Shown: positions 9,282 to 17,727 of the stretch, piece by piece | Position numbering within the stretch: the stretch's first letter is position 1 | Layout of the letters: every line of letters starts with the position of its first letter | Source: Streptomyces sp. Ru62 | GTDB taxonomy: Bacteria > Actinomycetota > Actinomycetes > Streptomycetales > Streptomycetaceae | NCBI RefSeq assembly: GCF_002920615.1 | Contig: NZ_PQSU01000014.1 | Coordinates: 124,001 to 188,000, forward strand | Direction of reading: 5' to 3' | DNA: 64,000 bases | Notes under the pieces: model-generated | Told to the model about the DNA's origin: nothing | Databases searched by the model: none | What the model saw: the letters and a program-made list of their open reading frames with translations, nothing else | Program-made: the position numbers and the translations under genes

Positions 9282-10172
9282 GTGACGGACCAGCAGGGTG
9301 ATCGTCCGAACCCGGTCACACAGCACGCCCGCCCCGACTTCCCCTCCCAGGACCAGCCGCACCCGGGCTGGACCGGTCCGATGGACCCGCCGCCCGACCA
9401 CGGCGAGGAGTCCTACCGCGGCGCCGGCCGTCTCGACGGCCGCAAGACCGTGATCACGGGAGGGGACTCCGGCATCGGCCGGGCGGTCGCGATCGCCTTC
9501 GCCCGCGAGGGCGCCGACGTGCTGTTCACTTATCTCGCCGGTGAGGAGGAGGACGCCCGCGAGACGTCCCGGCTGGTGGGGGACGCGGGACGCAAGGCGG
9601 TGGCCGTGTCCTGCGACATCCGCGACGAGGACAACTGCCGGTCGCTGATCGACCGGGCGGTCGCCGAGTTCGGCCATATCGATGTCCTCGTGAACAACGC
9701 CGCCTACCAGATGTCCCAGCCCGAGGGCATCGAGTCGATCAGCACCGAGCAGTTCGACCGGGTGATGCGCACGAACCTCTACGGCATGTTCTGGCTGACC
9801 AAGTTCGCCCTGCCGCACATCCCGGCGGGCGGCTGCGTCATCAACTCCACCTCGGTGCAGGCGTACAAGCCCAGCCCGCACCTGCTGGACTACGCGATGA
9901 CCAAGGGCGCGATCGTCACCTTCACCCAGGGGCTGGCCCAGATGCTCGCCGAACGCGGTATCCGCGTCAACGCCGTCGCGCCGGGACCCGTCTGGACCCC
10001 GCTCATCCCGTCGACCATGCCCGACACGGCGGAGTTCGGTAAGCAGAGCCCGCTCGGCCGACCGGCCCAGCCCGCCGAACTGGCCCCCGCCTACGTGTAC
10101 CTCGCCTCCCCCGAGGCGAGCTTCATCACCGCCGAGATCCTCAACGCGACCGGCGGCACCCCGCTGCCCTGA
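9282..10172 (+). CDS. SDR-family oxidoreductase, stress-protein type (YghA/GsP39-like)
   Basis: 296 residues from GTG 9282 with AGGAGG 5 bases upstream. A Pro-rich N-terminal extension of about 50 residues (PDFPSQDQPHPGWTGPMDPPPDHGE) precedes a classical Rossmann fold: TGGDSGIGRA cofactor loop, NNAAYQ, and catalytic Ser with Y-AMT-K. The long N-terminus and about 290-residue length are typical of the general-stress SDR group rather than FabG. It uses NAD(P)H, but the substrate is unknown. A longer reading from upstream has no ribosome site. Confidence 0.9.
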   Translation: MTDQQGDRPNPVTQHARPDFPSQDQPHPGWTGPMDPPPDHGEESYRGAGRLDGRKTVITGGDSGIGRAVAIAFAREGADVLFTYLAGEEEDARETSRLVGDAGRKAVAVSCDIRDEDNCRSLIDRAVAEFGHIDVLVNNAAYQMSQPEGIESISTEQFDRVMRTNLYGMFWLTKFALPHIPAGGCVINSTSVQAYKPSPHLLDYAMTKGAIVTFTQGLAQMLAERGIRVNAVAPGPVWTPLIPSTMPDTAEFGKQSPLGRPAQPAELAPAYVYLASPEASFITAEILNATGGTPLP

Positions 10173-10195
10173 CCCGCGTCCGCCGCGGGGAGCGG

Positions 10196-10862
10196 TCAGC
10201 CGGCCCGGAACGGCGGCTCGGCCAGGAGTTCCAGCAGCCATGCGGCGCTCTCCGCGGCCCCCGGCCGGGGGCCGCCGGGGGTACCGGGGAACATCCGGCC
10301 CCAGGAGGCGGCCCGGCCCAGCGCGCTCAGCCGCCAGGCGAAGTTCCGCCGCCCGCCGCAGCTCCGCCGTCGTGCGGCCGCCGCCCGTCCACGGCTCCAG
10401 ATAGGCGTCGAGCATGCGCGCGTACTGGCCCAGCAGGGCTTCCCAGTCGGGCGGCCCGACCGGCTCCCGGTCCAGCACGGTCCGGAACAGCTCACCGCCG
10501 TCGGGGAGCAGCGCCCAGCCGCGTTCGGGGTCGACGGCCAGCGGGCGCAGCACATGCTCCGGCACCCAGCGGGCCAGCGCGGCGGCCAGCGGCCCCTCGA
10601 ACACGCTGGCCGGCGGGTTCGCCTTGAACCAGACGGCGGCCCGCCGCCCGACGTCCCCCCGCCCACCGACCGGCACCCGGATCAGCACCGACCACGGGCG
10701 CAGCCGTACCCCCAGGGCGCCCTCCTCCGCGCGCAGGCCGTGCGCGGCGAGGTGAGCGGCCACCCAGTCGAGGGCCGCGGCACGCCAGGACCGGCGCTCC
10801 CACGGCGTCACCGCGTCCGGGTAGCGCCCCCGGTCGACCACCGTCGTGTCGTCCACTCGCAT
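10196..10862 (-). pseudogene. Aminoglycoside-phosphotransferase-family gene, internally deleted and frameshifted
   Basis: From ATG 10862 the frame reads a phosphotransferase-like N-lobe (GRYPDAVTPWERRSW, AAVWFKANPPASVFEGPL, GWALLPDGGELFR). Around 10340 coding character switches frame and continues as RLSALGRAASWGRMF to LLELLAEPPFRAG and a TGA at 10196. That second part resembles the family's C-terminus (a helix containing ALSW). The central catalytic HGDLH/DxD segment is missing and total length is about 220 instead of 320 residues. It is therefore a remnant left by an internal deletion with a frameshift and should have no kinase activity. Confidence 0.65.
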
Positions 10863-11151
10863 CGCGCCATCCCAGCACCGAGCCGGAGGGTCCGGCCAGC
10901 GGTTTTCCCCGCCCCGCCCCGCCCGCCCGGCCGCCGTGGCGTCGTACGGCGACGCACCCCGCACCGCCACAGCCACATACGGTGGGGAACCGGGCCCGAA
11001 CGGCACCATCGGCCGGCGCGCCTGGGGAGAGCCGCCACCGTCACCACCGGCTTTCCGCCGCCACCCCACAGGTAGCCGCAGGCCGGGCCCGCGGGGCCTG
11101 CCCGCGTGGTCCGTCTTCTGCACGAGCGACTACGACAACCGGGCCGGCGCC

Positions 11152-11751
11152 TCAGTACTCCCGCGTCCGGTGCACTTCGCCCGTCCCCAGGGTGATCACG
11201 GCCCGGGGGCGCATGGGGCCGTCGTCGCGCCGGGACAGCAGGACCACCTCCCCGACCACCGCCGACAGGGTGCCGAGTCGCGCGGCACACTCGGCGGCAA
11301 GGCGGTTCGGGTCCCGGGTGCGGCCGAGGGACAGATGCGGGGTGAAACGCTCGCCGCGTCCCTGGCACAGCGGGAACCGCAGCCGCAGCTCCCGGTGCAG
11401 ACGGGCCCAGGGTGCCGGGTCGACCGCGGCCGGGTCGAGCCACACCGTGGCGTAGTGCCGGTGCCGGAAGGACCGCACCCCCGCCAGGCGCGCTCTGAAC
11501 GCCGTGCTTCGTGCCGCCCCGGCGGAGAGCAGCGGTACGGCCCGCTCGAACTCCTCCTCCGGTACGAAGCCGAACAGCAGGTTCACGTGCGGCGGCCACC
11601 GGCGCACCTGTGGATCGTGCTCCCAGCGGATCTCCTGGATCGCCGGCCAGAGTTCCGGCGGCGGCAGCCACGCCACCGCGGTCCGCGGCGTCGGCGCCAC
11701 CCTGAGCGCGTCCGCCGGCTCGGCCCCGCCGGAAGCCGCGTACCCGTTCAC
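11152..11751 (-). CDS. 2'-5' RNA ligase / 2H phosphoesterase family protein
   Basis: 199 residues. Two HxT/S-type motifs of the 2H superfamily are visible: PPHVNLLFGF and FTPHLSLGR. These proteins act on 2',3'-cyclic phosphates or 2'-5' linkages. The GTG start overlaps the stop of the upstream phosphatase gene (GTGA), so it is translationally coupled to the rsbQ-rsbP pair. The first HxN deviates from the canonical HxT, so ligase activity is uncertain. No signal peptide is visible. Confidence 0.82.
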   Translation of the reverse strand: MNGYAASGGAEPADALRVAPTPRTAVAWLPPPELWPAIQEIRWEHDPQVRRWPPHVNLLFGFVPEEEFERAVPLLSAGAARSTAFRARLAGVRSFRHRHYATVWLDPAAVDPAPWARLHRELRLRFPLCQGRGERFTPHLSLGRTRDPNRLAAECAARLGTLSAVVGEVVLLSRRDDGPMRPRAVITLGTGEVHRTREY

Positions 11752-13028
11752 CCGGCCGTGGTCCCGGACAGGGCGGTGCCGCAGTGACGCGGACGCCCGA
11801 GGGCGAGGAGGGCCGTGTCGTCGTCGAGTCCGTCGCCGAAGCTGACCAGCAGGCGGATGAGGGCGTCGATCACGGTGCGGGGGTCCGCGGGGGCGAGCTC
11901 GCCGGCGAACGACAGCAGCGCGTCGTAGCCGTACAGGTCGCTCTCTCCCGTGCGGGCCTCGGTGAGGCCGTCGGTGTAGAGCAACAGCGTGTCGCCGTGG
12001 TGGAGAGCGGTCCGGATCGTCGTGAAGGAGGCGTTGGGGAAGGCGCCGACCAGCAGTCCGCCGGGCGTCGGCAGGTACTCGGCCCGGCCGTCCGCCCGCA
12101 GCAGCAGCGCGGGCGGGTGGCCACCGGAGGCCAGGAGGACGCGGACGCTCTGCCCTTCGGATTCCAGGGTGCCGAAGACGGTGGTGCAGTAACGGGGGTC
12201 CCCGCCGCCGTAGCGTTCGAGGAGTGCCGAGTTGAGGGCGGACAGGACGGCCTCGGGACCGAGCCCGTGCAAGGCCGCGCTGCGCAGGGTGTAGCGGACG
12301 AGGGAGGTCGCCGCCGCGGCCTTCGGGCCCTTTCCGCAGATGTCCCCGAGGAAGAACGCGAAGCGGTCGTCGCCGAGGGGGAACAGGTCGTAGAAGTCGC
12401 CGCCCAGCTGTATCGGGGAGGCCGTGTGGTAGTAGGCGGCGGTCTGCACGCCGGGCACCGCCGGAAGACCGGCCGGGAGCAGGCTCTGCTGCAGTACGGC
12501 CAGTGCCTCGCGCAGCTGCTCGCGGTCGGCCTCCGCCTGGCGGCGGGCCTCCTCGGCCGCGCGGCGGGCGCGCAGCAGCTCGGTCTCGTAGGCACGCCGG
12601 TCGGTGGCGTCGAAGACGGTCGTGCGGATGAGCAGGGGACGTCCGTCGGCGCCGCGCTTCACGGCCGATGTGATCAGCACCGGAAGCCGGGACCCGTCCG
12701 CGACCTTCATGTCGAGCGCTATGCCACCCACATGCCCCTGCATGCGCAGCAGCGGCGCGTAGTGGGTCTCGTGGTACAGCTTGCCGCCCACGGTCAGCAG
12801 GTCGGCGAAGTGCCGGCGGTGCACGACCTCCTCCCGGGAGAGGCCGAGCCAGCCCAGCAGCGTCTTGTTGACCTTGACGATGGTGCCGTCCATCAGGGTG
12901 GACAGGTAGCCGCAGGGGGCGGACTCGTACAGCTCCTCCGTACTGTCCTCCAGCAGGGCGGTGACGTCCGTACCGATGAGTGGCCGTGCCTCCCCGGGGG
13001 GCCTGGGAGCCGGGCCGGAGCCGGACAT
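11748..13028 (-). CDS. rsbP: RsbP-like PAS-SpoIIE protein phosphatase
   Basis: 426 residues. A PAS domain covers about 25-145 (CGYLSTLMDGTIVKVNKTLL), then a charged coiled coil about 150-180 (RRAAEEARRQAEADREQLREA), then a PP2C-type SpoIIE phosphatase domain to the end (GGDFYDLFPLGDDRFAF, LYTDGLTEAR, DDDTALLAL). In Bacillus, RsbP dephosphorylates an anti-anti-sigma factor during energy stress and needs RsbQ. Here the ATG overlaps the rsbQ stop by one base (TGATG), giving the same gene pair and strict coupling. Its STAS target is probably elsewhere; a STAS protein is encoded at 53.6 kb. Confidence 0.88.
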   Translation of the reverse strand: MSGSGPAPRPPGEARPLIGTDVTALLEDSTEELYESAPCGYLSTLMDGTIVKVNKTLLGWLGLSREEVVHRRHFADLLTVGGKLYHETHYAPLLRMQGHVGGIALDMKVADGSRLPVLITSAVKRGADGRPLLIRTTVFDATDRRAYETELLRARRAAEEARRQAEADREQLREALAVLQQSLLPAGLPAVPGVQTAAYYHTASPIQLGGDFYDLFPLGDDRFAFFLGDICGKGPKAAAATSLVRYTLRSAALHGLGPEAVLSALNSALLERYGGGDPRYCTTVFGTLESEGQSVRVLLASGGHPPALLLRADGRAEYLPTPGGLLVGAFPNASFTTIRTALHHGDTLLLYTDGLTEARTGESDLYGYDALLSFAGELAPADPRTVIDALIRLLVSFGDGLDDDTALLALGRPRHCGTALSGTTAG

Positions 13029-13834
13029 CAGGCCAGCTCTTCCACGAACGTGGTGATCGCCCGGGCGGTGGCCTCGGGAGCGCTCAGTTGCGGGCAGTGG
13101 CCGGTGGCGGCCAAGGTGATCAGACGGCTGCCGGGGACGGCGGCGTGGACGTACGCGCCGACCTCCCGGGGCGCGATGACGTCCTGCGCGCATTCGAGGA
13201 CCAGGGTGGGCACGGTCACCGTCTTCAGGTCCTGACGGCTGTCGGACAGGAACGTGGTGCGGGCGAAGACGCGCGCGATGTCCGGGTCGGTGGCGCAGAA
13301 GCTGTTGGTCAGCTCCGCGCCCAGTTCCGGCCGGTGGGGGTTGCCCATGATGACCCGGGCCATGGTCGCGGACCATCCGAGGTAATTGGCCTCCAGCGAG
13401 TCCAGCAGCTCGTGGATGTCCGCCGCGGTGAAGCCGCCGCGATAGTCCTCGTCGTCGATGTAGGAGGGTGAGGGGCACACCATGACCATGGAGCCGATCC
13501 GGCCCGGTACCGCCGTGGCGGCCAGGACGCCGACCATGGCGCTGACCGAGTGACCCACGAACACGGCGTCCCGCAGGTCCAGCTCCTCGCACACGTCCAC
13601 CACGTCCTGGGCGTAGCCGTCCAGGGTCGCGTAGCGCTCCTCCCGCCAGGCGGCCAGGTCGGAGCGGCCGGAGCCGACGTAGTCGAACAGCACCACGCGG
13701 AAGCGCCGCCGCGCGAGGCCGGGAGTCACGAGGCGCCACAGGTTCTGGTCACAGCCGAAGCCGTGCGCGAGGATCAAGGTCCGACCGGACTCCTGCCCGA
13801 TGACCCGGACGTTGTTCCTGCGGAGGATGCCCAT
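13028..13834 (-). CDS. rsbQ: RsbQ alpha/beta hydrolase, positive partner of RsbP
   Basis: 268 residues, close to Bacillus RsbQ throughout: R-x-N-V-R-V near the start, HGFGCDQNLW, FDYVGSGRSDL, LDGYAQDVVDVCE. The catalytic triad is Ser96 (GHSVSAM), Asp218 (CAQDVIAP) and His246 (GHCPQLS). RsbQ supplies or processes an unknown small hydrophobic ligand for the PAS domain of RsbP, linking energy state to stress sigma factors. It heads the operon rsbQ-rsbP-ligT. ATG 13834 is chosen because conserved sequence begins at once. Confidence 0.9.
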   Translation of the reverse strand: MGILRRNNVRVIGQESGRTLILAHGFGCDQNLWRLVTPGLARRRFRVVLFDYVGSGRSDLAAWREERYATLDGYAQDVVDVCEELDLRDAVFVGHSVSAMVGVLAATAVPGRIGSMVMVCPSPSYIDDEDYRGGFTAADIHELLDSLEANYLGWSATMARVIMGNPHRPELGAELTNSFCATDPDIARVFARTTFLSDSRQDLKTVTVPTLVLECAQDVIAPREVGAYVHAAVPGSRLITLAATGHCPQLSAPEATARAITTFVEELA

Positions 13835-13953
13835 CTGTCCATCGTCCCACGTCAGGGTCGGACTCGACGGTTCCGTCGCGCCGGCGGTCCCGGCGGTCGA
13901 GCGATCACACGGGGACAGCGCCGCACGCTGTGGCGGCGCTGTCGTCGACGCGT

Positions 13954-14232
13954 TCAGCCGGCCTTCTGCCGTTCGCGGAGCTCGTGCACGTTGCTCGCGG
14001 TGAGGGTGCCGTCCTGCTGCTCGTAGTGGGACAGGGCGAGACCCAGGCCGAAGAAGGTGGGGGCCCATTCGCCGACGAAGATGCCCCAGCGGTCGGCGCG
14101 GTCCAGGCCGGTGCCGGGTTCCATCTTCAGGGACCCTATCCACGCGGCCACCGTAAGGCCGATGGAGGCCATGCCGGCCAGGTAGGCGTGCTCGCTGCGG
14201 ATGCCCATCTCGTGCATTTTCTTGATGATCAT
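13954..14232 (-). CDS. Small membrane protein, 92 aa
   Basis: 92 residues, hypothetical. One hydrophobic segment (GMASIGLTVAAWIGSL) lies near residues 20-36 and a second weaker one (GIFVGEWAPTFFGLGLAL) near 50-67; the tail is charged (NVHELRERQKAG). GGAG precedes ATG 14232. It is 119 bp downstream-side of rsbQ on the same strand but not overlapping. Function unknown. Confidence 0.75.
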   Translation of the reverse strand: MIIKKMHEMGIRSEHAYLAGMASIGLTVAAWIGSLKMEPGTGLDRADRWGIFVGEWAPTFFGLGLALSHYEQQDGTLTASNVHELRERQKAG

Positions 14233-14388
14233 GGTGTGCTCCAGGTCATGCCGGTGATGCGGACGGTTGCAGTCGCTTCGACACCCACCCGGTTGCCCGA
14301 TTTGCCGAGAGGCATGTCCATTTCGTGGTGTTTTGTGGCGTTTCTTGATTGCCGCTTCAACATGCCATCGCGGAAGGGCCGGAGCAGG

Positions 14389-15237
14389 TCAGTCCTTCAC
14401 CGCTCCGCCCAGCCCGGAGACCAGCCGTCGCTGCACGAGGACGAAGAACACCAGCACCGGAACGGTCATCACCGTGGACGCCGCCATGACCCCGCCCCAG
14501 TCCGGCTCGTCGGGCTTGTAGAAGACCAGCAGGGCCATCGGCAGGGTCGACTGCGAGGTGTCGCTGATGATGAACGACTTGGCGAACAGGAAGTCGTTCC
14601 AGGCGGAGATGAAGGAGAACACGCTCGTGGCCACCAGGCCCGGCAGGACCAGCGGGAGGAGGATCCGCCACAGGAAACGCGCGCGGCTCGCCCCGTCCAG
14701 GTACGCGGCCTCCTCCAGGGACTCCGGAACGGCCCGCACGAATCCGCGCAGCATCCAGATCGCGAACGGCAGCGAGAAGGCGATGTGCGGCAGGATCAGG
14801 GAACCCAGCGTGTTCAGCTGACCGAGGTCCCGCATGAGGAAGAACAGGGGGATGGTGAGCGCCTCCACCGGCACCATCTGGGCCACCAGGAACATGATGA
14901 GCAGGGTGGTCCGGAACCGGAACCGGAACCGCGTCACCGCGGTCGCGGCGAGGAAGGCGATCAGCGCGGAGGCGATCACGACACTCACCGCGACGACAAG
15001 GCTGTTGACGAAGTACCGGCCGAACTCCTGCTGTCCGAACACGCGCCGGAAGGAGTCCAGCGACGGCGAGGCCGTCCAGGGTCTCGGCTCGGTGGACTCG
15101 ATCTCCCCGGCCGGTCTGAGCGCGCCGAGCAGCATCCAGTACAGGGGGAAGGCGACGACCGCGGCGACCAGCAGCGCGGTCGCCTCGGCGGCGAGCCGCC
15201 AGGGCCGCCGTACCGCCCGACCGTGTACGAGGCTCAC
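14389..15237 (-). CDS. Carbohydrate ABC transporter permease (MalG/CUT1 type)
   Basis: 282 residues with six predicted membrane helices. The EAA loop EEAAYLDGASRARFLWRILLP is the contact site for the ATPase. GTG start overlaps the first permease's stop (GTGA). It forms the channel with the gene at 15234-16226 for a sugar delivered by the lipoprotein at 16223-17521. No ATPase gene follows, as is usual in Streptomyces, where a shared MsiK-type ATPase serves many importers. Confidence 0.92.
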   Translation of the reverse strand: MSLVHGRAVRRPWRLAAEATALLVAAVVAFPLYWMLLGALRPAGEIESTEPRPWTASPSLDSFRRVFGQQEFGRYFVNSLVVAVSVVIASALIAFLAATAVTRFRFRFRTTLLIMFLVAQMVPVEALTIPLFFLMRDLGQLNTLGSLILPHIAFSLPFAIWMLRGFVRAVPESLEEAAYLDGASRARFLWRILLPLVLPGLVATSVFSFISAWNDFLFAKSFIISDTSQSTLPMALLVFYKPDEPDWGGVMAASTVMTVPVLVFFVLVQRRLVSGLGGAVKD

Positions 15238-16226
15238 AGCTCCTCCCCTTGGCGGCGCAGCAGCCGCAGGTACCCCAGCGTGATCGCGAGCAGGACCAGC
15301 AGTGTGACGACGCCGATGGCGGACCCGAGGCTGTACTGCGAGGAGGCGAAGGCCTTCTGGTAGGCGTAGACGTTCAGGACCAGGTTCTGTCCGGCGATGC
15401 CGCCGCCGCCCGTCATCACGTAGATCTGGGTGAAGACCTTGAAGTCCCAGATCACCGACTGGACGGTGACGATGACGAGGATCGGTCTCAGGACCGGCGC
15501 CAGTACCGAGCGCCAGATCCGCCACTGCGAGGCGCCGTCCAGGGCGGCGGCCTCCAGGATCTCGGCCGGCACCGCGCGGATGCCGGCGTAGACGGTGACC
15601 ATCACGAACGGGAAGGAGCACCAGACGACTTCGAGCAGGACCAGGAGGAACGCGCTGTAACGGCCGTAGGTCCAGGAGAAGTCACCGATGCCCAGGAGGC
15701 GGTTGACCGGGCCGAAGTCGGGGTCGAAGAGGAACAGCCAGACCGTCGAACCGGTGACGGTCGGTGTGGCCCACGCCCCCAGCGCGGCCAGCAGGAGGGC
15801 GAGTCGCGGGACCGCGCGGACCCGGGTGAGCAGGACGGCGAGCGCGCAGCCCACCGCCAGCGTGCAGACCACACAGGCCGCCGCGAAGCCGACCGTCGCC
15901 AGCAGCACCTGCCAGAACTGGTCGTCTGCGAAGAGTTCGGTGTAGTTGGCCAGGCCCCGGAAGCGGGTGGGCTCCCCGCCGCTGACCTGGGCCTGGGTGT
16001 ACTCCAGGAACGAGATGAGGCCGAGCTGGTAGACGGGGTAGACCAGCAGGCCACCCAGAACGAGCAGTGCGGGCGCGAGACAGAGCCAGGGCGTCCAACC
16101 GCCCGAGGCGCGCGGGGCCGCGTTCGAGGTGCGGCTGCCGCCGCGTGGGCGCGACGGGCCACGCACCACCCGCACCCGCCGAGGCTCTGCGAGTTCCGCC
16201 CCGGAAGGCGCCGTCAGCCGGCTCAC
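15234..16226 (-). CDS. Carbohydrate ABC transporter permease (MalF/CUT1 type)
   Basis: 330 residues, six membrane helices, with the EAA loop LEAAALDGASQWRIWRSVLAP. GTG 16226 overlaps the binding-protein stop (GTGA). The first 35 or so residues (RRVRVVRGPSRPRGGSRTSNA) are polar and lie within a diverged copy of a dispersed intergenic repeat (16105-16162), so the N-terminal tail seems to have been gained from repeat DNA. The true membrane domain starts at about GGWTPWLCLAPALLVLGGL. Confidence 0.9.
   Translation of the reverse strand: MSRLTAPSGAELAEPRRVRVVRGPSRPRGGSRTSNAAPRASGGWTPWLCLAPALLVLGGLLVYPVYQLGLISFLEYTQAQVSGGEPTRFRGLANYTELFADDQFWQVLLATVGFAAACVVCTLAVGCALAVLLTRVRAVPRLALLLAALGAWATPTVTGSTVWLFLFDPDFGPVNRLLGIGDFSWTYGRYSAFLLVLLEVVWCSFPFVMVTVYAGIRAVPAEILEAAALDGASQWRIWRSVLAPVLRPILVIVTVQSVIWDFKVFTQIYVMTGGGGIAGQNLVLNVYAYQKAFASSQYSLGSAIGVVTLLVLLAITLGYLRLLRRQGEEL
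16105..16162. repeat. Dispersed repeat copy 2 inside permease 5' coding region
   Basis: Aligns with 3916-3970 over its whole length, sharing GCGCGGGGC, GTGCGGCT and GCCGCGTGGGCGCGACG-GCCAC. On the minus strand it is translated as the polar N-terminal tail of the permease. Confidence 0.5.
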
Positions 16227-17521
16227 CTGGCGGTTCCGAACGCCTCGTCCATTTTCTTCGCCGCGTCGGCGGAAGCCGCCGCGACGTCCTTCTTGCCGCT
16301 GACGATCTCCTGGAACATCGTCGGCAGCACCAGCGAGGCGTCGATCTGGGCCCAGGCGGGCGAGGCGGGTACGAACCTGGTGCCGGCGGCGAGAGTCCGG
16401 ACGAACGGCTTCACGTACGGCTTTTCGGCCGCGGCCCGCTGCCGTACGTCCGTGAAGGTCGGCAGGAAGCCCATCGTGTCGAAGAGTTCCCCTTGCGTCT
16501 TCTTCGAGGCGAGCCGTTTCATCAGGTCCACGGCGAGCGTGCGGTGCGACGTGCTCTTCAGGACGCCGATGTTGTTGCCGCCCGCGAACGCCGGCGCGAT
16601 CGAGCCGGGCTTCACCCCCGGCAGCGGCACCACCGCGTACTTCCCCTTGACCTTCCCGGCCTCCACGGCGGCGTGGCTGAAGTCGCCGCCGATCGCCATG
16701 GCCGCCTTCCCGGAGGCGAACGCGGTCACGGTGTCGTTGCCGCCCATGCCCGCGCACTTGGCGGCGGGACAGTTGTCGTCGCCGAAGAGGGAGGTGTACG
16801 CCTCGATGCCCCTCCGGGCGGCCGGGCTGTCGATGGCGGAGGTGTACGCCCCCTCCTTGTCCGTGGCCAGATCACCGCCGTCGGCCCAGATGAACGGCAT
16901 CGCGCCGTAGGTGTAGGCGCCGCCGACGGCGAGGCCGTACAGGCCGGGTCTCGCGGCCCGGATCTTCTTCGCGGTGGAGATCAGCTCGGCCTGCGACTTC
17001 GGTGCGCGCAGGCCGAGTTCGCGGAAGACGTCGGTGCGGTAGTACAGCGCGCGGACGCCGACGAAGTACGGCGCCCCGTAGACCTTGCCGTCCACGGTGA
17101 CCGACTGCCGGGCGGTCGGATCGGTGTCCTTCGCCTCGCCCCAGGCGTCGAACTCCCGGGTGACGTCCGCGAGTCCGCCGTCCCGCACATAGCCGGCGGT
17201 GTCGGTGTTGCCGTACTCGATCACGTCGGGCGCGGACTTCGGGTCGTTGAAGGCGGCCTTGACGCGCTGGGCGCGGGTCTCCACCGGGATGTACTCGACG
17301 GTGACGTCGGTGCCGTCGTGCGCCTTCTCGAAGCCGGCGATCACCGTGTCGACGACGCGCTGCTTGGGCTGGTTGTCGACCTCCTGGAAGAGCCAGAGGC
17401 GCACGGTGCCGGTCTTCTCGTCCTTGTCGGAGGCGGAGGTGCCGGAGGTCTGGGGTGCGCAGGCGGAGACGAGGGCGGTGGCGAGCGCGGTGAGCCCGAC
17501 GAAACGGACGGACAGCTTCAT
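16223..17521 (-). CDS. Sugar-binding lipoprotein of ABC importer (CUT1)
   Basis: 432 residues from ATG 17521, supported by GGAGGAG upstream. The lipobox LVSAC puts the lipidated Cys at residue 21. The mature part is a solute-binding type 1 protein (VRLWLFQEVDNQPKQRVVD, FVGVRALYYRTDVF, GKAAMAIGGDFSH). It captures an oligosaccharide outside the membrane and delivers it to the two coupled permeases; the specific sugar cannot be assigned. Transcription probably starts near 17580 from the promoter described separately. Confidence 0.9.
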   Translation of the reverse strand: MKLSVRFVGLTALATALVSACAPQTSGTSASDKDEKTGTVRLWLFQEVDNQPKQRVVDTVIAGFEKAHDGTDVTVEYIPVETRAQRVKAAFNDPKSAPDVIEYGNTDTAGYVRDGGLADVTREFDAWGEAKDTDPTARQSVTVDGKVYGAPYFVGVRALYYRTDVFRELGLRAPKSQAELISTAKKIRAARPGLYGLAVGGAYTYGAMPFIWADGGDLATDKEGAYTSAIDSPAARRGIEAYTSLFGDDNCPAAKCAGMGGNDTVTAFASGKAAMAIGGDFSHAAVEAGKVKGKYAVVPLPGVKPGSIAPAFAGGNNIGVLKSTSHRTLAVDLMKRLASKKTQGELFDTMGFLPTFTDVRQRAAAEKPYVKPFVRTLAAGTRFVPASPAWAQIDASLVLPTMFQEIVSGKKDVAAASADAAKKMDEAFGTAR

Positions 17522-17542
17522 GCAGTGCTCCTCCGATGAGGC

Positions 17543-17616
17543 GTTGCAACATGCGCAATGGTGATTTCGCTGTGCACAACACATCGGAGGCTAGGCACTG
17601 CATGAACACGCCACAA
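17543..17616 (-). promoter_or_regulatory. Promoter and two short palindromes upstream of sugar importer
   Basis: On the minus strand TTGTGG (17611-17616), 17 bases, then TAGCCT (17588-17593) form a good -35/-10 pair. Just downstream lie TGTGCACA (17571-17578) and GTTGCAAC (17543-17550), both perfect 8-bp palindromes in the leader. They are candidate operator half-regions for a LacI- or ROK-type sugar regulator encoded elsewhere. Confidence 0.5.
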
Positions 17617-17727
17617 GAGGGCGCCACCACTCTGTGACCCTGGGACGCACCCCGCGCAACGCCCGCCGCCCGCCGAGCGGTCCGCGGTCAGTGGACCGGG
17701 AAGCCGTTCAGCGCACCGGGAAGGCGG

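Noticed and set aside
13930..15363. Long plus-strand open frame of 477 codons opposite the permease and the small membrane protein
   Set aside because: Antisense artefact of GC-rich coding: composition is low-complexity Arg/Gly/Gln, no ribosome site, and the minus strand carries clear permease motifs.
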